NCBI GenBank assembly: GCA_050633505.1
Contig: JBOEGQ010000002.1
Span: 186,001-250,000 of the forward strand
Reading direction: 5' to 3'
DNA: 64,000 nucleotides
Source of the DNA: UBA1672 sp050633505
GTDB lineage: Bacteria > Pseudomonadota > Alphaproteobacteria > Micavibrionales > Micavibrionaceae
Positions 34,769 through 43,325 of this stretch are shown here, piece after piece. How positions within the stretch are numbered: position 1 is the stretch's first letter; the number at the start of each line of letters is the position of its first letter. The notes below the pieces were generated by a model that was not told the DNA's origin, searched no databases, and saw only the letters and a list, made by a program, of their open reading frames with translations. Made by a program: the position numbers and the translations under genes.

Positions 34769-36025
34769 TTATCCGTTTAGGTCGATAACAATGCGATAAT
34801 GAGATGAAGATCCCGGTTCTAGAATCATTGTATTCAATATCTTACTTGACCTTTTCAAACGTATTTCAAGCAGAGCGCTTCCATCACCTTGCACACGTGC
34901 AACATATGTCCCAAGCAAAGTACTTCCCTTCAATATGGCTTGTGACGGCGCTTTCCAGTTTGCATTTGCAAGCTTAACACGCAAAACGTTACGTATTGGA
35001 TCTATTGTTGTTTTGTATTGTGTTTTATCCGAAACTTCAATAACAACGCGAGTTTTACCAGGATGAACACCACTTCTGACCTTATAAACATTGATAGAAT
35101 TTTCCGACACTTTCCCATTCTTATAAACACGGTTTTCTGTTCTGGTCGGCTTAATTGTCGGGATCGGAACAAAATCACCTGCACCCTTTGCACTTTCGAT
35201 CTTAACAACACCACGCTTCACACTCTGACGAGACGGAAGTTCCGGTTTTCTGGGTGGGAATGTTTTAACGGCATCCTTATGCGCCACAACGACAGAGCTC
35301 TTCACAGGCTTTGCAACCTGCACCTCTTTCTTCACTTCACGCTTTCTTACCGGTAAAGTCGGGGGGACAACATTAACATCGCCTTTTTTCGATGTCTCTT
35401 TGGCTTTATCTTTTGAAAAAATAGACGGTACAGAAAAGGACGAAATCAAACCAGATACGGAAAGAGTATCTTCTTTTTGTTTCACATTTTCTTGCACGGT
35501 ATCGTCTTGCGCATCGTATTCGTCCCAATCGATGTTATTCTCTGCTTCCAAATGCAAGACACGAAGCTTCCCATCCTTACCACTTGGGGCATTTGGCTCA
35601 AAATGTGCAGATAATGTATTATCTGTTCGACGCCTTTTGACATTCACGTTCTTTCTTGCATTCAAATGTGCCTGTGCCGGGTCTAGCCCCCTACCGCGTT
35701 CAACCACACTCCATTGCCCATCAGCCTCAAGAAGTTTTTCAGAATTCACGACTTTTCCACGGACAAATGAGGCACGCTCAGGCCCTTTTGGTGCAACAGA
35801 CACAGCCGTCTTTGCATGACGTGGATTATATGTCGGGGCACTCAGAAAAGATGGCTTTTGCGGTGGTAACGGCACAAGCTTGCCCGATAAACGTACAAAC
35901 TCCGCACCATACGCAATTTGTCCCCCGCCAGAGATACATGAAACAACCACAGCAAAACATAAAGTCGTCGCCCGCCGAGGCAAAGAACTAAATAATATTT
36001 TGGAAAATATAGACTGTTTACTCAT
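34769..36025 (-). CDS. Exported AMIN-domain protein without an amidase domain
   Basis: 418 residues. A signal peptide (about 1-40, I-A-Y-G-A) leads into a long Lys/Pro/Ser-rich, probably disordered region with repeated P-L-P-P-Q-K-P, F-P-P-R-K-P-E and I-P-T-I-K-P motifs. The last ~105 residues look like an AMIN domain: V-R-S-G-V-H-P-G-K-T-R-V-V-I-E, L-R-V-K-L-A-N-A-N-W and Y-R-I-V-I-D-L. AMIN domains bind peptidoglycan or target amidases and secretins to the septum or pore. No Amidase_3 catalytic domain follows. It could be a targeting or scaffold protein of the envelope. Confidence 0.75.
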   Translation of the reverse strand: MSKQSIFSKILFSSLPRRATTLCFAVVVSCISGGGQIAYGAEFVRLSGKLVPLPPQKPSFLSAPTYNPRHAKTAVSVAPKGPERASFVRGKVVNSEKLLEADGQWSVVERGRGLDPAQAHLNARKNVNVKRRRTDNTLSAHFEPNAPSGKDGKLRVLHLEAENNIDWDEYDAQDDTVQENVKQKEDTLSVSGLISSFSVPSIFSKDKAKETSKKGDVNVVPPTLPVRKREVKKEVQVAKPVKSSVVVAHKDAVKTFPPRKPELPSRQSVKRGVVKIESAKGAGDFVPIPTIKPTRTENRVYKNGKVSENSINVYKVRSGVHPGKTRVVIEVSDKTQYKTTIDPIRNVLRVKLANANWKAPSQAILKGSTLLGTYVARVQGDGSALLEIRLKRSSKILNTMILEPGSSSHYRIVIDLNG

Positions 36026-36111
36026 TATAAAAAAATCTGGTGCAGTTTCATGTCATGTCTTCACAATCTACCCTCGCCCCTTACGTTAGGTCAATCAGGG
36101 CAACTCACACA

Positions 36112-37221
36112 CTATCCTTTATCCACACAGGCTTTAATGCCATGATTTTTCGTAAAATACCGTATCAAACGTACATAACGTTTTGAATCATACGTCATGA
36201 CGATATGGAATACCAATAACCCGATCCATCCAAAAGTTAAAACGACCTGAGGCACCCCAATCATAAGGCCACCATACCCGATCGCACCCATCACACCGAC
36301 AATACACAAAATGATCGGTGTCGCATAAACAACAGGAACTCCTGCCTCTATAAAGTGATGATGGAAATGCCCACGATCTGGCGCAAATGGATCACGACCA
36401 TGCATAACACGTCGATAAAATTGCGCACATGTATCAAATATCGGAAAACCAATAATCCACGCCACGGCAATTGGCTCAATCGGCACATAAGGTTTTTGCG
36501 CCAAAAGTACAGCAAACCATGCAATGGTTAACCCCAATGACATACTTCCTGCGTCACCTAAAAACAGACTGGCCTTACGGCGCAAAGGGTTGCGCATATT
36601 GAAAATCAGGAATCCGGCAATACATGCCAACAATAAAGAGAGAACAGAGGCATGCCCGACCCATCCGGCAGACAGCGCACCAACCATCAACCAAAAAAAC
36701 ATAACACACGATACACCTGCGGCAAGACCATCCATACCATCCATTAAATTAAGAGCATTAATCAACAAAACCACAGCAATAATCGTAAAGGGATACGCCA
36801 TAAAATCTGTCCCCATATCCCCTAGCCCCAGCAAATTGCCTAAGTAGGACGTCTTAACCCCGCCTGCAAAAACAATGAAACATGCCGCGAAAATATGGAT
36901 AAAAAACTTAAGGCGTGCGGGAATAAAAAACTGATCATCAATCGCCCCGGAGATCAACAAAACCGTTAAAGAAACAAATAATGGCCAATATGTTTTTAAA
37001 TCAACAATCTCAGAGAATAAGCCATAGCCAAGAAAAACAGAAAATATAACCAAACCACCTATATGTGGAATCGCCTTAGTATGCCGTTTACGCCCACCTG
37101 GGGTATCAACAATTCCTAAAAGCCGTGCAGCCTTTCGAAATGGCATAACCAAAAGGATAACCAAGCAAAACGCTATAGCTATGTCTATAAACGGCAGTGG
37201 TATTTCTGAAAAGAAGTCCAT
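36112..37221 (-). CDS. wecA: Undecaprenyl-phosphate sugar-1-phosphate transferase (WecA/TagO/MraY family)
   Basis: 369 residues with about ten membrane helices. It transfers a HexNAc-1-phosphate, usually GlcNAc-1-P, to undecaprenyl phosphate and so starts O-antigen or other surface glycan synthesis. Motifs: K-R-H-T-K-A-I-P-H-I-G-G near 45-56, D-D-Q-F near 95, N-A-L-N-L-M-D-G-M-D-G-L-A-A-G near 155-169, F-L-G-D-A-G-S near 216-222, and the cytosolic H-x-H-H loop G-H-F-H-H-H-F near 283-289. The GDP-fucose genes at 55-58 kb could feed the same glycan. Confidence 0.92.
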   Translation of the reverse strand: MDFFSEIPLPFIDIAIAFCLVILLVMPFRKAARLLGIVDTPGGRKRHTKAIPHIGGLVIFSVFLGYGLFSEIVDLKTYWPLFVSLTVLLISGAIDDQFFIPARLKFFIHIFAACFIVFAGGVKTSYLGNLLGLGDMGTDFMAYPFTIIAVVLLINALNLMDGMDGLAAGVSCVMFFWLMVGALSAGWVGHASVLSLLLACIAGFLIFNMRNPLRRKASLFLGDAGSMSLGLTIAWFAVLLAQKPYVPIEPIAVAWIIGFPIFDTCAQFYRRVMHGRDPFAPDRGHFHHHFIEAGVPVVYATPIILCIVGVMGAIGYGGLMIGVPQVVLTFGWIGLLVFHIVMTYDSKRYVRLIRYFTKNHGIKACVDKG

Positions 37222-37285
37222 ATCTACCGAAGTACTGCATTAAAGATAAAAAATCAATAGAACAGAGCCACCTGCCCCAAGATGG

Positions 37286-38284
37286 TCACATTTTTTGACC
37301 GGGCATCGATACGGTAGAGCCACCATCATGTGCAACACCGGCAACAGTTTCATGCTCTTGCTGTGTTGGTGTAACGTCCTGTTCAACCGATGGAGCCTTC
37401 TGATCAGATTGCCCAAGCTCCTGAATCGGTGCGACCTCCGATATAACTTCAAGCATTTCAATTCTTTTCTCATCAGATATATGAATGCCCGAATCAAAAT
37501 CCTGTGCAAACAGCTTTTCCGCCATCTCATCCAATCTGTAAATTACAGTATGCGCTGTATAACCGTATCCGGCCAATGTATGCATATTATTCATATGCGC
37601 ATTAAAGACCTCATTCCCATCATCGTAATCCTGCATCAGCTCATTAATAATCGTGGCTTTTTTTTCAACATCAACTTCAGAGCTTTCAACCGCTGCAATC
37701 ATGACATCACTACGGTTTTGACCATTGCCCACCACGTCCATACGCTGAACTGTGCCATGGTATTCCGCCACGATATAAAGGCCATCCACACGCGGATCAA
37801 TTTCACCTTGCTCTAGGATTCGTTGCATATTATCCACTGTTGATCGCGCCGGAGCAAGATAACGTTCTTGTTGTTCTGTTAGCTCATCACTATCTTCTTC
37901 GGGAAAGTCAATCAAAGTGCCCAATTTAAAATTATGTGAGATAATGGCGCTATCCGCAACGATACTACGCATTGCATTAAAACCTTCGACTGTTCCCCCC
38001 GGATCCATAGCAACATCAATCATCCCCTTTAAAACATCCGCGGACATAATTTGGTTTGCAACCTCAACAGATTGCGCCATATCAATGGCATTGCCCTGTT
38101 CCAGTATCCAATCATATTCCTCTTTTGTCACCGCATGAAAATATCCATCGCCATTGGTTACATCCTTAAAGCCACCGACACCTTCTTCTTTAACTTCATG
38201 AAACCCATAGATAAGGTATTGGCCACTCTCGGCATCTTCGCCGAGACCAAATATCCCTGTATAGCTTTGACTATCAAAATCCAT
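37286..38284 (-). CDS. Orphan soluble acidic protein
   Basis: 332 residues, not recognised. No signal peptide or membrane helix. It is acidic throughout. The N-terminal part contains Y-L-I-Y-G-F-H-E-V-K and Y-F-H-A-V-T-K-E-E-Y-D-W-I-L, suggesting a compact domain. The middle contains I-I-S-H-N-F-K-L-G-T and L-Y-I-V-A-E-Y-H-G-T-V-Q-R. The C-terminal ~60 residues are Gln/Glu/Thr-rich. It stands alone between wecA and the merR-type gene. A role as a secreted or host- or prey-directed protein is possible but unsupported. Confidence 0.72.
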   Translation of the reverse strand: MDFDSQSYTGIFGLGEDAESGQYLIYGFHEVKEEGVGGFKDVTNGDGYFHAVTKEEYDWILEQGNAIDMAQSVEVANQIMSADVLKGMIDVAMDPGGTVEGFNAMRSIVADSAIISHNFKLGTLIDFPEEDSDELTEQQERYLAPARSTVDNMQRILEQGEIDPRVDGLYIVAEYHGTVQRMDVVGNGQNRSDVMIAAVESSEVDVEKKATIINELMQDYDDGNEVFNAHMNNMHTLAGYGYTAHTVIYRLDEMAEKLFAQDFDSGIHISDEKRIEMLEVISEVAPIQELGQSDQKAPSVEQDVTPTQQEHETVAGVAHDGGSTVSMPGQKM

Positions 38285-38594
38285 GAATACACCCGCTTTA
38301 TTTTACTTAATTATGTTTTTAGTATCATAACAAAAAGTCTCGGTAAAAACAATTTTTCCATATATGAAGAACTGTTATTTCTACAAACATGTCCTTTTTA
38401 ATGTTACTCATGCACAAGGTGTTAGATTACAAGGTTCGAATACTGCCGAATTTTCAAAGTTATTTATGATCACAGGTAAAATTAAATACAGCACGGATCG
38501 TTTCGATAAGCAGATGGGCACCACAGTAGTAAAGGCTTAAAGCACCCTCCCCTCCAACAAGGATAACAGGAGACATTACATCTCTGACCCAAAT
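38285..38594. other. Intergenic region between two minus-strand genes
   Basis: 310 bases holding the upstream region of the orphan gene at 37286-38284 and the 3' end of the merR-type gene. I see no gene-sized frame with a ribosome site and no clear hairpin terminator. Confidence 0.4.
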
Positions 38595-38936
38595 CTAAAG
38601 CGTAGAGACCGCATTTTTCAGAAATTGGATAACCTTTTCGGTTTGAACAATATTATTTTCCAGATCTTTAATCTTGTCTTGTATAACCAACCTTCCCTTC
38701 TCCATATCACAGCTGCCCTGCAATGCCTGAAAAATATCCTGCAAATCAGCCACAGACATACCAGCCTCACGCCCCTGATTAATAAAATGCAGTTGTTCCA
38801 CCAGATGTTCCGGGTAATTACGATATGAATTTGTCCCACTCTCACTGGGTTCAGAGACAATAAGGGTATTCCGTTCATAAAAACGTATTGTATCCCGACT
38901 TAACCCTGTTCGCTCTGCTAGTTCTCCAATTTTCAT
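38595..38936 (-). CDS. MerR family transcriptional regulator
   Basis: 113 residues. The winged helix starts at once (M-K-I-G-E-L-A-E-R-T-G-L-S-R-D-T-I-R-F-Y-E-R), followed by Y-R-N-Y-P-E-H and a coiled-coil dimer helix that ends the protein. One Cys (G-S-C-D-M, near 80) lies in the loop before the long helix, but the metal-binding pair of MerR, ZntR or CueR at the C-terminus is absent. The inducer may be a small molecule or redox. The ATG at 38934-38936 is chosen as the family start; the frame extends 23 codons upstream over the promoter. It is divergent from a flavoprotein gene. Confidence 0.9.
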   Translation of the reverse strand: MKIGELAERTGLSRDTIRFYERNTLIVSEPSESGTNSYRNYPEHLVEQLHFINQGREAGMSVADLQDIFQALQGSCDMEKGRLVIQDKIKDLENNIVQTEKVIQFLKNAVSTL

Positions 38937-39028
38937 ACTAACCTCAAAACCATTGACAACAGTCCATTGTTTTTGGTTATCTGTTGTGATATTATATACG
39001 TACAATATATAGAATAAGGAATCATATC
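38937..39028. promoter_or_regulatory. Divergent merR/flavoprotein control region
   Basis: It holds an inverted repeat ACAACAG/CTGTTGT (38956-38962 with 38981-38987; 18-base gap). On the plus strand TTGACA (38953-38958) stands 19 bases before TATCTG (38978), the long spacing typical of MerR-controlled promoters. An alternative is TTGTTT-17-TATTAT (38967 and 38990). Confidence 0.45.
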
Positions 39029-40108
39029 ATGCAAAAGCATATTGCAATTGTTGGCGGGGGGCCTCTTGGCGTTGACCTTGCGAAATCACTGGATAATAAG
39101 GCGAAGGTAACACTTATCGAACAACGCAGCCACTTTATCCATACACCCGCCATGATCCGTGCAATTGTTGATCCGACCTTATTGGATCGCGCACTGATCC
39201 CCTATGATAAAACATTAAAGGCCGGGAAAGTTCTGCACGGGCGCGCAGCCAAGATTGATGAATCAGGTGTAACACTGTCTGATGGAACCCACGTCCCTGC
39301 AGACTTTACCGTCATTGCCACCGGATCATCGTATGCCGCGCCATTTAAGGTCAACGGCGATCATATCGAAGAGTTACGCACAGCGGTACATAACACGCAT
39401 AAAATGGTTACATCTGCAAACAGCATTGCCATTATTGGTGCAGGCGCAGTCGGTATTGAGCTTGCCGGAGAAATTGCCACGGCGATGCCGGAGAAAAACA
39501 TCACTCTTGTATCCAAGGCACCTCAGCTTTTACAGGATCTGCCCGAAAAATTTGGAAATCTAATATTAAAAAAGCTTCATAAGCTCGGTGTTGAAACCAT
39601 TTTAGGTGAGCGCGCAGAAAACTTAATGCAAACGGACGCTCCATATGAGGGGGAGGTAACTTTATCGAACGGACAAACCATTAATGCCGATGTTATTTTC
39701 CCCGCCATCGGTGCACGCGCCAATGCCACACTTCTTACAGATTTACCCAACGTAGAAACAGGGCATGCAAACCGCGTAAAAGTTGATCCGTGGCTTCGCC
39801 CGTCTTCAGAACTACCCAATGTCTTCGCAGCCGGCGATGTTGCAGAAACCGGAGACCTCATGACCATTGTCGGGATAACACGTCAGCTACCATGGTTGAA
39901 AAAAACATTATTAAGCGTCATAGATGGGCGCCCAGTCACACAAACCGCCCCATACTCCCCATGGAAAAATGCCCCGATTGTCCTGCCTCTGGGTCCGAAG
40001 AAAGGCGGCTCATACATCTTTATGACTGTCGGTGATAAGATAACATCAATGATGAAAGGAAAGGATCTGTTCCTATCCAAACGGAATAAAGCAATGGGCT
40101 ATACTTAG
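39029..40108 (+). CDS. FAD-dependent NAD(P)H oxidoreductase (NDH-2/AIFM2-like)
   Basis: 359 residues. It has an N-terminal FAD Rossmann motif I-V-G-G-G-P-L-G-V-D-L-A (about 7-18), A-T-G-S-S-Y near 98, a second dinucleotide motif I-I-G-A-G-A-V-G-I-E-L-A-G-E (about 135-148), and V-F-A-A-G-D-V-A-E-T (about 269-278) closing the FAD site. The layout matches type II NADH dehydrogenase and AIFM2/FSP1-like flavoproteins that reduce quinones. No redox-active Cys pair is seen. It is divergent from the merR-type gene that may control it, so a role in quinone, dye or electrophile stress is plausible. Confidence 0.87.
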   Translation: MQKHIAIVGGGPLGVDLAKSLDNKAKVTLIEQRSHFIHTPAMIRAIVDPTLLDRALIPYDKTLKAGKVLHGRAAKIDESGVTLSDGTHVPADFTVIATGSSYAAPFKVNGDHIEELRTAVHNTHKMVTSANSIAIIGAGAVGIELAGEIATAMPEKNITLVSKAPQLLQDLPEKFGNLILKKLHKLGVETILGERAENLMQTDAPYEGEVTLSNGQTINADVIFPAIGARANATLLTDLPNVETGHANRVKVDPWLRPSSELPNVFAAGDVAETGDLMTIVGITRQLPWLKKTLLSVIDGRPVTQTAPYSPWKNAPIVLPLGPKKGGSYIFMTVGDKITSMMKGKDLFLSKRNKAMGYT

Positions 40109-40140
40109 AACTCTTACTATACCCACCTTGTTAGGTGATA

Positions 40141-41253
40141 TTATGCCGTGGCTGGAATCCCTGTCGCGGCAAGGATATCATCTTCTATCTTTTGCTTAAT
40201 CTTTTCCTCTATTTCTTTTTGTTCTTCAGGAGGTAAAGCGGCGAGCTGCTCTTTGGTCAACCCCTCTTTTGCAAGCAAAGCCTCATAATAGCGCTCTTCC
40301 GGTGTCTTACTCATATAGTCAAGAAACCTTTGCTTAGAATCATTGGACGAGGCATCAGCCTCTGTTGAAGCGCCCTCATCTGCCCCGGTGCTGCCACCCA
40401 CATCAATACGATCTGTAAAGTCAGAAAGAATCTCAAACTGCTTTTGCGCAAAGGCATCATGACCGACACCTCTTTGATATTCCTCAACCGTCTTGGATAT
40501 CAATGCGCGCCAGCTTGCCTCGCTTGTACCGAAAATATTGGTGTATTCCGGATCATTCGGCTCATAAAAACCGACAATAGCTCCACTGGCATCCGTTTTG
40601 GTATTAGCACCAATCATCGCAGGGAAAAATGCCGCCTCTGCCATCATTTTCTCTTCAAACGACAAGTTATCCGTCACTGCCTCCCATGCATCCTTAACAG
40701 ATTGAGGGGCATTAGGAGGGGGGAATTTAAATGCCACTGCCACCCCATTATTCACAAAGCCATCATTATTTGTATCAACCTGATCATGAGGTGGTAAAAG
40801 GAGATTAACCGCCCCTTCTACTGTTTCAACACCTGTGACACCACTGGTTTCGGCCAAACTATGAACACGGCGCAAAACCTCAACATCATCAGAAGATAGT
40901 GATTTTATATAGGATAAAGGATCGTTATATGCCCCATTATTTGCAGCTTCCTGAATAATGCCTGCAAAACGCCCTCTGTCTTGATCAGAAACACCCCGTA
41001 CATTCATAAGGCGTGTATCTTTATCATCAAAAACCTGCCCTGTTTCCTGCAAACGTAATAAGACACTATTCATCGCATCAGAGATACGTGATGCGGCAAA
41101 ACCTGCCCCTTTCCCGTTAGAGGCAGAAACATTTTCCACCTTCGCACCATTCTGCCCATCTGTATGTGATACAAAATTCTGCACATGTGCCACCTCACCT
41201 GTCTTGATTTGCCGTGAAAGAGACGGGTTCGCACCAATAGTATCTATATTCAT
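40141..41253 (-). CDS. Orphan soluble protein with one EF-hand-like loop
   Basis: 370 residues, not recognised. No signal peptide. Residues near 160-171 read D-T-N-N-D-G-F-V-N-N-G-V, close to a calcium loop but without the final Glu. The middle is helical (L-S-F-E-E-K-M-M-A-E-A-A-F-F-P). An Asp/Ser/Ala-rich linker (about 285-310) is followed by a strongly Lys/Glu-rich C-terminal helix region (S-K-T-P-E-E-R-Y-Y, P-P-E-E-Q-K-E-I-E-E-K). The ATG has AGGAACTTCTT upstream. It converges with the flavoprotein gene; CACCT/AGGTG near 40120-40138 is a weak hairpin between them. Confidence 0.72.
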   Translation of the reverse strand: MNIDTIGANPSLSRQIKTGEVAHVQNFVSHTDGQNGAKVENVSASNGKGAGFAASRISDAMNSVLLRLQETGQVFDDKDTRLMNVRGVSDQDRGRFAGIIQEAANNGAYNDPLSYIKSLSSDDVEVLRRVHSLAETSGVTGVETVEGAVNLLLPPHDQVDTNNDGFVNNGVAVAFKFPPPNAPQSVKDAWEAVTDNLSFEEKMMAEAAFFPAMIGANTKTDASGAIVGFYEPNDPEYTNIFGTSEASWRALISKTVEEYQRGVGHDAFAQKQFEILSDFTDRIDVGGSTGADEGASTEADASSNDSKQRFLDYMSKTPEERYYEALLAKEGLTKEQLAALPPEEQKEIEEKIKQKIEDDILAATGIPATA

Positions 41254-41394
41254 AAGAAGTTCCTGCGTTCATATACCACTTATGAGATATGCAAAAACCG
41301 TGCCTACATCGATAGATATATAAAGATTAGCTTCACCCAGAACACCGCATTTGTTATCGTCCTTACATATTAATTTTTTGTAGAAGATACGATA

Positions 41395-42354
41395 ATGAAA
41401 CAACGATTCTTATATTCCCTCACAATTCTTATTCTGATGATTTCAGTGCCTCAACTGTGCTTGGCACAAGATGCAGTATGGCCATCCAAAACAACGTATA
41501 AACATCAGGATGTTAACGGCCATAAAATCTTCTACCGGGAGGCCGGTGACCCTGCAAAAACAACCATTATACTTTTACATGGCTATCCGTCTTCATCTCA
41601 CACTTATCGTGAGCTTATCCCTCTTCTTTCCGGTCGGTATCATGTTATTGCGCCAGACAATCTTGGATCAGGCTATAGCGACAAGCCAAACCCAGAAACG
41701 ACCGAATATAACTTTGATCTTCTGGCAGAGCACATTATCGGTTTGATTGAGGCACTGGACATAGAGACATATGTAATTTACATGCAAGATTTCGGTGCGC
41801 CTGTCGGTTATCGCGTGATGATGCACGACCCATCTAAGGTAAAAGCCATTATCGCACAAAATGCCAATGCCTATCTGGAAGGCATACCACAGGCAAAACA
41901 GAACTTCTTCAATAATGCCCAGCTTGATAAATCACCTGAAAACATTGCAAAGCTTTTTGCCTTTACAAGTTTTGACGCCGTAAAACACAAACAATATTTA
42001 CGCGATGTGAAAGGTAAGGAACAAACGATGAGTCCCGACAGTTGGACGCATGACAGTCACTTTCTTCAAACAGAATTGGAGCGCAACATTCAGGTTGCCT
42101 TATTTCAGGATTATAAAACAAATCTGGATTCTTACCCAACATGGCAAGCATTCCTAAGACAGAATCAGCTCCCAACTCTTTTGGTATGGGGAAAACATGA
42201 CCCTGTTTTTATGGCCTCAGGTGCAAAAGCCTATCTCAATGATTTACCAAAGGCCGAATTACACCTGTTAGATGCAGGACATTTCGCAGCGGAAGAAAAA
42301 CCCGTCGAAATTGCAAAGCATATAACCTTATTCTTAGATAAGCATTTCCAATAG
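41395..42354 (+). CDS. Exported alpha/beta hydrolase, epoxide hydrolase/haloalkane dehalogenase-like
   Basis: 319 residues. A signal peptide (about 1-24, C-L-A-Q) precedes an alpha/beta hydrolase fold. The oxyanion motif is L-L-H-G-Y-P-S-S-S (about 61-69). The nucleophile elbow reads M-Q-D-F-G-A-P-V-G (about 134-142) with Asp rather than Ser, which marks the epoxide hydrolase/dehalogenase group. The acid is in W-G-K-H-D-P-V-F and the His in D-A-G-H-F-A-A-E-E. An export signal is unusual for this group and suggests action on outside substrates. Its true substrate is unknown. Confidence 0.88.
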   Translation: MKQRFLYSLTILILMISVPQLCLAQDAVWPSKTTYKHQDVNGHKIFYREAGDPAKTTIILLHGYPSSSHTYRELIPLLSGRYHVIAPDNLGSGYSDKPNPETTEYNFDLLAEHIIGLIEALDIETYVIYMQDFGAPVGYRVMMHDPSKVKAIIAQNANAYLEGIPQAKQNFFNNAQLDKSPENIAKLFAFTSFDAVKHKQYLRDVKGKEQTMSPDSWTHDSHFLQTELERNIQVALFQDYKTNLDSYPTWQAFLRQNQLPTLLVWGKHDPVFMASGAKAYLNDLPKAELHLLDAGHFAAEEKPVEIAKHITLFLDKHFQ

Positions 42355-42415
42355 AATTACACATGAAAAAATGCAACATCTATTTGGTTATCTAAAAGCG
42401 TGCATTTAATGTCGT

Positions 42416-42907
42416 TTAAGAGCAATCTTTTGTAAGGCGAAACTTCATAAAAACCTCACCATCAATGTTAACCTGACCATCATTGACAAACCCCAAACGT
42501 TTTATAGCTTTTGAGTTTTTTCGCGTTGGTGGGAGCAAAACCGTTATCGAATTAAGGTTCATTTGATTAAATGCCTGATTTTTTATTTTATTGAATACCC
42601 TTCGTCCCCACCCCCAAAAGTCAGGATGAAGAATCAAAGCAAAATCAGCGTCCCCATGCTCAAACTGTAACCCTCCCCAGCCCGCAAATTTATCTTTAAT
42701 AAGAAAAGCCCAAGGACCAAATCCATGCTTATCCCAAAGCTGTTTTTTTGCGTTCAAAAAAGACTGGCAATCTTCGATCGAGAACTCTCCGGCGAGCAAG
42801 GGCAACTGCCTGCCGACCATTTCATTATTCATCAGACTGATGATTTGCTCCTCTTGTATTTCCGAAAGATGAACAAATTTAATTTCATCCATTAAATAAT
42901 CTTTCAT
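42416..42907 (-). CDS. GNAT family N-acetyltransferase
   Basis: 163 residues. The GCN5-type fold is shown by F-G-P-W-A-F-L-I-K-D-K-F-A-G-W-G-G-L-Q-F, then L-I-L-H-P-D-F-W-G-W-G (the acetyl-CoA loop region, with W-G-W-G in place of the usual Q/R-x-x-G-x-G/A), and the C-terminal R-L-G-F-V-N-D-G-Q-V. Members acetylate amino groups of ribosomal proteins, antibiotics or small molecules; no substrate can be named. The first ATG is used; another lies five codons later. No clear ribosome site precedes either. Confidence 0.8.
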   Translation of the reverse strand: MKDYLMDEIKFVHLSEIQEEQIISLMNNEMVGRQLPLLAGEFSIEDCQSFLNAKKQLWDKHGFGPWAFLIKDKFAGWGGLQFEHGDADFALILHPDFWGWGRRVFNKIKNQAFNQMNLNSITVLLPPTRKNSKAIKRLGFVNDGQVNIDGEVFMKFRLTKDCS

Positions 42908-43162
42908 TCAATCACTTTTCATTACACAGATAAAAATCTGAATGTTAAATAATATCAGATAATTGTCACCTGATTACGGTTTAGCAAACAAGAACAAACC
43001 CTACACGCAAACCCGCATAAACACCAGTTCTCTCGATCGCAGAGTAGTGACTCAGTTTTATTTTTAGAGGAACAGAGAACATGCGAAAAATCCTAGTCCC
43101 AGTATTCCTGAAATTTCTTCAAGTTAATCGAAGGGTGGAGAAACTTTACGTTTAGGGAGAAA

Positions 43163-43238
43163 TGGTGATCGCTGAGAGATTCGAACTCTCGACCTACTGA
43201 TTAAAAGTCAGTTGCTCTACCGGCTGAGCTAAGCGATC
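43163..43238 (-). tRNA. tRNA-Lys(UUU)
   Basis: A 76-base tRNA on the minus strand. The acceptor stem GATCGCT pairs with AGCGATC. The anticodon loop CTTTTAA has anticodon TTT within the stem ACTGA/TCAGT, and the T-loop is GAGAG-TTCGAAT-CTCTC. The discriminator A and the CCA end are encoded. It lies downstream of coaD on the same strand. Confidence 0.97.
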
Positions 43239-43325
43239 TTACCATAGACCAACGGCTATTGCCGTTTCGGATTGCTGCACAATATGGATTTCATACCGTC
43301 ACGTCAAGCATTTCTATAAATTTTT

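Noticed and set aside
37295..37816. 173-codon plus-strand frame
   Set aside because: Antisense shadow of the orphan gene at 37286-38284; composition rich in Cys, His, Ile and Asn, typical of shadows.
42361..42420. AAATGCA/TGCATTT inverted repeat after the alpha/beta hydrolase gene
   Set aside because: The loop is about 26 bases and the stem is AT-rich with no T run; not convincing as a terminator.
43081..43155. 24-codon frame with AGAGGAACAGAGAAC upstream, before tRNA-Lys
   Set aside because: Too short, no recognisable product and no conservation evidence; the ribosome-like site alone is not enough.
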